The notes under the pieces were generated by a model. It was not told the origin of the DNA and did no database searches. It saw nothing but the letters and a program-made list of their open reading frames with translations. Positions 7,101 through 8,413 of a stretch of DNA of 8,413 nt are shown piece after piece. This DNA is from Desulfatibacillaceae bacterium (lineage in GTDB: Bacteria > Desulfobacterota > Desulfobacteria > Desulfobacterales > Desulfatibacillaceae). Position numbers and translations under genes: made by a program. Numbering within the stretch: the stretch's first letter is position 1; each line of letters opens with the position of its first letter. The stretch spans positions 1-8,413 of the forward strand of contig JASEHB010000081.1 of NCBI GenBank assembly GCA_030018745.1, read 5' to 3'.

Positions 7101-7515
7101 GGGGGGCATGGGCCGGGTGGAGAATAAAAAGGGTGTCTGCGCTCTGGGTTGTGCGGATTCCATTCAGATCATCCCGGCTGTAAGGCGTGGAAAATTCAAG
7201 CGGCTCGCCGCCATCTTCAATCTGCTGGCCGTTTTGCCATATCCGGGCGTAGTTGTGGCCAAGCTCCAGCACAAAGCTTTCAAGAGCAGAAAGCACAAAG
7301 GGAAGCAGCCTTACAGGGTTTTTGCCGTCCTGGTCAACGCTCTTTGCCTTGCCGCAGAAAACAAAGCCAGGCCTTTTGGTTACACCACCATGCACAAGGC
7401 ACACTGCATTTAGCAGGGTCTTGCAGCCGCTTGCATAGCGATCCTGATCCAGCCGGGCGGCCAGAAGGGGCGAAAGCTCGCCGGAATTAAAAGAGGTCTT
7501 TGTCTGGATGGGCAT
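4102..7515 (-). CDS. Tail nozzle / tail tubular protein B-like (T7 gp12-like) with carbohydrate-binding-like insert
   Basis: The 1137 aa product resembles podoviral gp12-type proteins that form the distal tail nozzle. The N-terminus (TSFNSGELSPLLAARLD, then a Gly-Gly-Val-x-Lys-Arg-Pro-Gly motif near 43-50) is typical of the family, as is the core around 621-668 (LWSKGAWS, HGFPSLGCFYENRLMLA, VWGSKTDDYNNFG). T7 gp12 is about 794 aa; the excess is largely two inserted beta-sandwich-like modules. Module 1 (about 188-311) starts IENGDF and ends DNVEC. Module 2 (about 332-475) starts NSDFENSIGNW and ends SLDNVTV. Both patterns recall CBM_4_9-like modules. A further beta-rich, Fn3-like stretch (476-600) follows. 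The start has AAGGAG (7526-7531) inside the end of the upstream gene, three bases away, so translation is probably coupled. No signal peptide is present, as expected for a virion protein. Confidence 0.85.
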   Translation of the reverse strand: MPIQTKTSFNSGELSPLLAARLDQDRYASGCKTLLNAVCLVHGGVTKRPGFVFCGKAKSVDQDGKNPVRLLPFVLSALESFVLELGHNYARIWQNGQQIEDGGEPLEFSTPYSRDDLNGIRTTQSADTLFILHPAHAPRRLQYTVETGWIFSLLPLRPMPFLPQNTGNIRIKASAHTGDVVELIAASQIENGDFASGVLAPWENKSVAPGTASVSGGRLVLTPNSYTAAAEQAIRVEPGYTYRLSADTFDNPVIVSVGTFSGDDSLFSDTWTAGSGHSAEFFAGPGLTTVFVRFTRLPDGFGAGSVDNVECSPRYWPQDIVSDSGSLLFGDNSDFENSIGNWAKVAAGNPAQTVEHNPATKKMDITTIVVHQAGPCVAGINLAVVPNTQYRVSFDISGIDSSSYANCWIGHEHYPADGYSSIGRGSNYTVGQDGEKEVFFTVPDGVTSAWLQFAYFTWAASGTWTASLDNVTVTALGASQIGGGTTQYKLAYVTAGVSAHVEASASAVYSSAITVQDGTVEYEVTGNFNAVVELQRSINEGATWEPVITGLGPGRGSIEEPDEGVQYRIGAKTRVSGTAYCKVFQTQYYPSGYAEIFAWVDDFTVLAKVLGRIPSLEPTYLWSKGAWSNTHGFPSLGCFYENRLMLAATPGKPNTVWGSKTDDYNNFGVSFFVTDSDAVSFSLLSRESNAICWMEPSERLRLGTSRSEWWLAGATDSSPLTPFSVMARQESWVGAAPVDSVRANQQILFARRDGRRICATSYTYEQDRYIPVDISLLAEHLFADSPVKQMAFMQYPHSLVWVLTENGRLLCLTVNEQQLVVGWARQELGSTKDSAFVESLCVIPGQNADELWAAIYPSSTENTPFIERLAPFFESTSSMDAVFLDSCLSFDFWNDDPDKELSLAATGTWDAQDDGALTATGHAPFVAEDIDCHFILKSETGLCARVKVTGFVSDTQVEVVFEDAIPACLQNSATGLWARMANKLDLTGLFEPEQVVSLVADGIFAGFATVDENCMANLAWPAARALAGSSFVTDISPMPLGAAEHQGANKRIHQVVLRLHKSLGGNLGSDENHLDPLPGNALPQPEACTQGLAVFTGDIAIDFDGDVDTGGNLLLRQAEPYPMTVLGMKIQMELGDR

Positions 7516-7518
7516 GAT

Positions 7519-8106
7519 TTATACGCTCCTTGCAGCCAGCCAGGGATCAATGTCCCTTGGCCTTGTGTCAGTCAAAAGCTGGGTGGCGTCCGCGGCCATT
7601 GCCTCATCCAGCGCAAGGGCAAAGCGCCGCCCCAAAAGCGAGGCAAGGCCCGCTCCCTTGGCTGCGCCAAGAAGCGGCACGCAAAGGGCCTCGGCCAAAC
7701 CCAGGCCCAAGGCCTTGTAAAATGAGGGGGAAAAAAGCGCCGGGTCATCAACCCTGGCAACGAAGCTTATGGCCACAGGGGTCACGGCGCTGTCCGCGCT
7801 TGTCTGCAAGGTTCGGCCAACAACAGCATAGGCCCAGCTTGCAGGCGACATCTCCAGCACCTTTATGCAGTCATCTGGCAGAACATAGGCAAAGGCATGG
7901 CCAAAAGAGGGGGCTTCCTCGCCCTTTTCAAGCTGGGCCTGCTTTATGGCAAACTCCCACGCATGAAGGGCAAGGGACGAGTCGCGCACAGCCAAATAAA
8001 AGTCCGCGCAAAGCCTCGGCCCCTTTGCCGAATCGGTCAGGCTTTCCGCCCGCCTTGCGCCCACCAGGGAGAGAGCCATGTTGTAGATACCGAGCAAAGT
8101 CTGCAT
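7519..8106 (-). CDS. Tail tubular protein A-like adaptor (T7 gp11-like)
   Basis: The 195 aa product matches the size of T7 gp11 (about 196 aa), which forms the ring joining the portal to the tail nozzle. The N-terminus, LLGIYNMALSLVGARRAESL followed by a ...ARLCADFYLAVRDSSLALHAWEFA-type stretch (residues 30-54), is the family's usual pattern: a helix with 'N.AL..LG' and then a 'C...Y...R...L....W.FA' motif. A central beta-rich part contains FAYVLPDDCIKVLEM (72-86), and the C-terminal half is Ala/Leu-rich and helical. The gene lies directly upstream of the gp12-like gene, the same order as in T7. A strong AAGGAG Shine-Dalgarno (8113-8118) sits six bases before the ATG, immediately next to the base of palindrome B. 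Codon and base use look like the rest of the operon. Confidence 0.85.
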   Translation of the reverse strand: MQTLLGIYNMALSLVGARRAESLTDSAKGPRLCADFYLAVRDSSLALHAWEFAIKQAQLEKGEEAPSFGHAFAYVLPDDCIKVLEMSPASWAYAVVGRTLQTSADSAVTPVAISFVARVDDPALFSPSFYKALGLGLAEALCVPLLGAAKGAGLASLLGRRFALALDEAMAADATQLLTDTRPRDIDPWLAARSV

Positions 8107-8119
8107 TTTATTCTCCTTG

Positions 8120-8241
8120 GGGCGGCCCCAGGAAAACGATGGCTGCGTTGCACTGCACCGGACAAGGATCTCAATGTACTAACAGTACACCTCGTCCTTG
8201 TCCGGTTTGCGCGCCTTGCCATCCTTTCCCTGGAGCCGCCC
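8120..8241. repeat. Long imperfect palindrome B, in the leader of the gp11-like gene
   Basis: This 122 bp element belongs to the same family as the one at 3980-4102 but in inverted orientation. Thirty bases at its left end (8120-8149) are the exact reverse complement of 4073-4102. The outer arms are GGGCGG (8120) and CCGCCC (8236-8241). The inner stem is a perfect 11 bp pair, CCGGACAAGGA (8158-8168) with TCCTTGTCCGG (8195-8205). The tip pairs TGTAC (8175-8179) with GTACA (8185-8189). On the minus strand it would form a hairpin in the 5' leader, ending two bases before the Shine-Dalgarno of the gp11-like gene. No gene is seen between 8107 and the window end. Confidence 0.88.
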
Positions 8242-8413
8242 TGTACGCCTGTGGTTGAGGGGGAAAACGCCCTATTTCCTATGGCCGCCCTGTACGCCTG
8301 TGGTTGGGGGGAAAAGCGCCTTATTTCCTATGGCCGCCCTGTACGCCTGTGGTTGGGGGGAAAACGCCTTATTTCCTGTGGCCGTCCTGTATGCCTGTGG
8401 TTGAGGAGGAAAA
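8235..8413. repeat. Tandem array of a 49 bp unit, running off the window edge
   Basis: Units start at 8235, 8284, 8333 and 8381 (periods 49, 49 and 48). The last is cut by the window end. Each has GCCGCCCTGTACGCCTGTGG, a G-rich stretch, AAAACGCC or AAAAGCGCC, and TATTTCCTATG. The first unit overlaps the right arm of palindrome B, so the array appears to grow out of the palindrome's end. A 49 bp period is not a multiple of three, which rules out a repeated coding region. The whole unit is conserved, so there are no unique spacers as in CRISPR. The reverse complement of the unit matches the degenerate array at 3779-3979. Confidence 0.88.

Noticed and set aside
6349..7413. Long open frame of 354 codons on the plus strand
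   Set aside because: It lies wholly antisense to the well-supported gp12-like gene, has unnatural Cys/Gly/His-rich composition and no Shine-Dalgarno or recognisable domain. It is a shadow frame in GC-rich coding DNA.
8198..8404. 68-codon plus-strand frame through the tandem array
   Set aside because: The repeat period is 49/48 bp, not a multiple of three, so similarity between units is at DNA level and the frame shifts between units. It is a by-product of the repeat.
8235..8413. Possible CRISPR array
   Set aside because: The complete 49 bp unit is conserved from copy to copy, leaving no unique spacers, and no cas genes are nearby.

Overview
The window looks like the late (structural and lysis) region of a podovirus-type phage or prophage. 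Every credible gene is on the minus strand, so transcription runs from high to low coordinates. A Gram-negative host is suggested by three Sec-type signal peptides, a zinc-dependent M15 peptidoglycan peptidase and a holin of the gene-transfer-agent type. GC content is moderately high. The host genus cannot be fixed from this sequence; a deltaproteobacterial host would be a guess. No integrase, attachment site or host core gene is visible, so free phage and prophage cannot be told apart. The many intergenic repeats favour a resident prophage.

Layout in transcription order. (1) 8413-8120: no gene; a tandem array of a 49 bp unit followed by a ~122 bp imperfect palindrome. (2) 8106-4102: two coupled genes resembling the T7 tail tubular proteins, a 195 aa gp11-like adaptor and a 1137 aa gp12-like nozzle protein. 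The second is much longer than T7 gp12 and carries two extra beta-sandwich, carbohydrate-binding-like modules. (3) 4102-3547: no gene; a second palindrome of the same family in inverted orientation, a degenerate array of related ~60 bp units, and nested inverted repeats. (4) 3546-1544: three consecutive genes whose products each begin with a Sec-type signal sequence: a small phage structural-like protein, an unknown protein, and a parallel beta-helix protein that could be a spike or surface protein. (5) 1520-50: a compact lysis-like cassette of a 107 aa membrane protein, two membrane mini-proteins (40 and 39 aa), an M15 endolysin-type peptidase and a three-segment holin. Most junctions overlap or are only a few bases apart, so the block 3546-50 reads as one operon.

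The most unusual structure is the pair of inverted composite repeats that bracket the gp11/gp12 cassette. Their identical 30 bp inner arms abut the Shine-Dalgarno of the first gene and include the last base of the stop codon of the second. Their inner stems differ in sequence but stay base-paired in both copies. Two other points deserve attention: the run of three exported proteins inside a phage late operon, and the carbohydrate-binding-like insertion in the nozzle protein.
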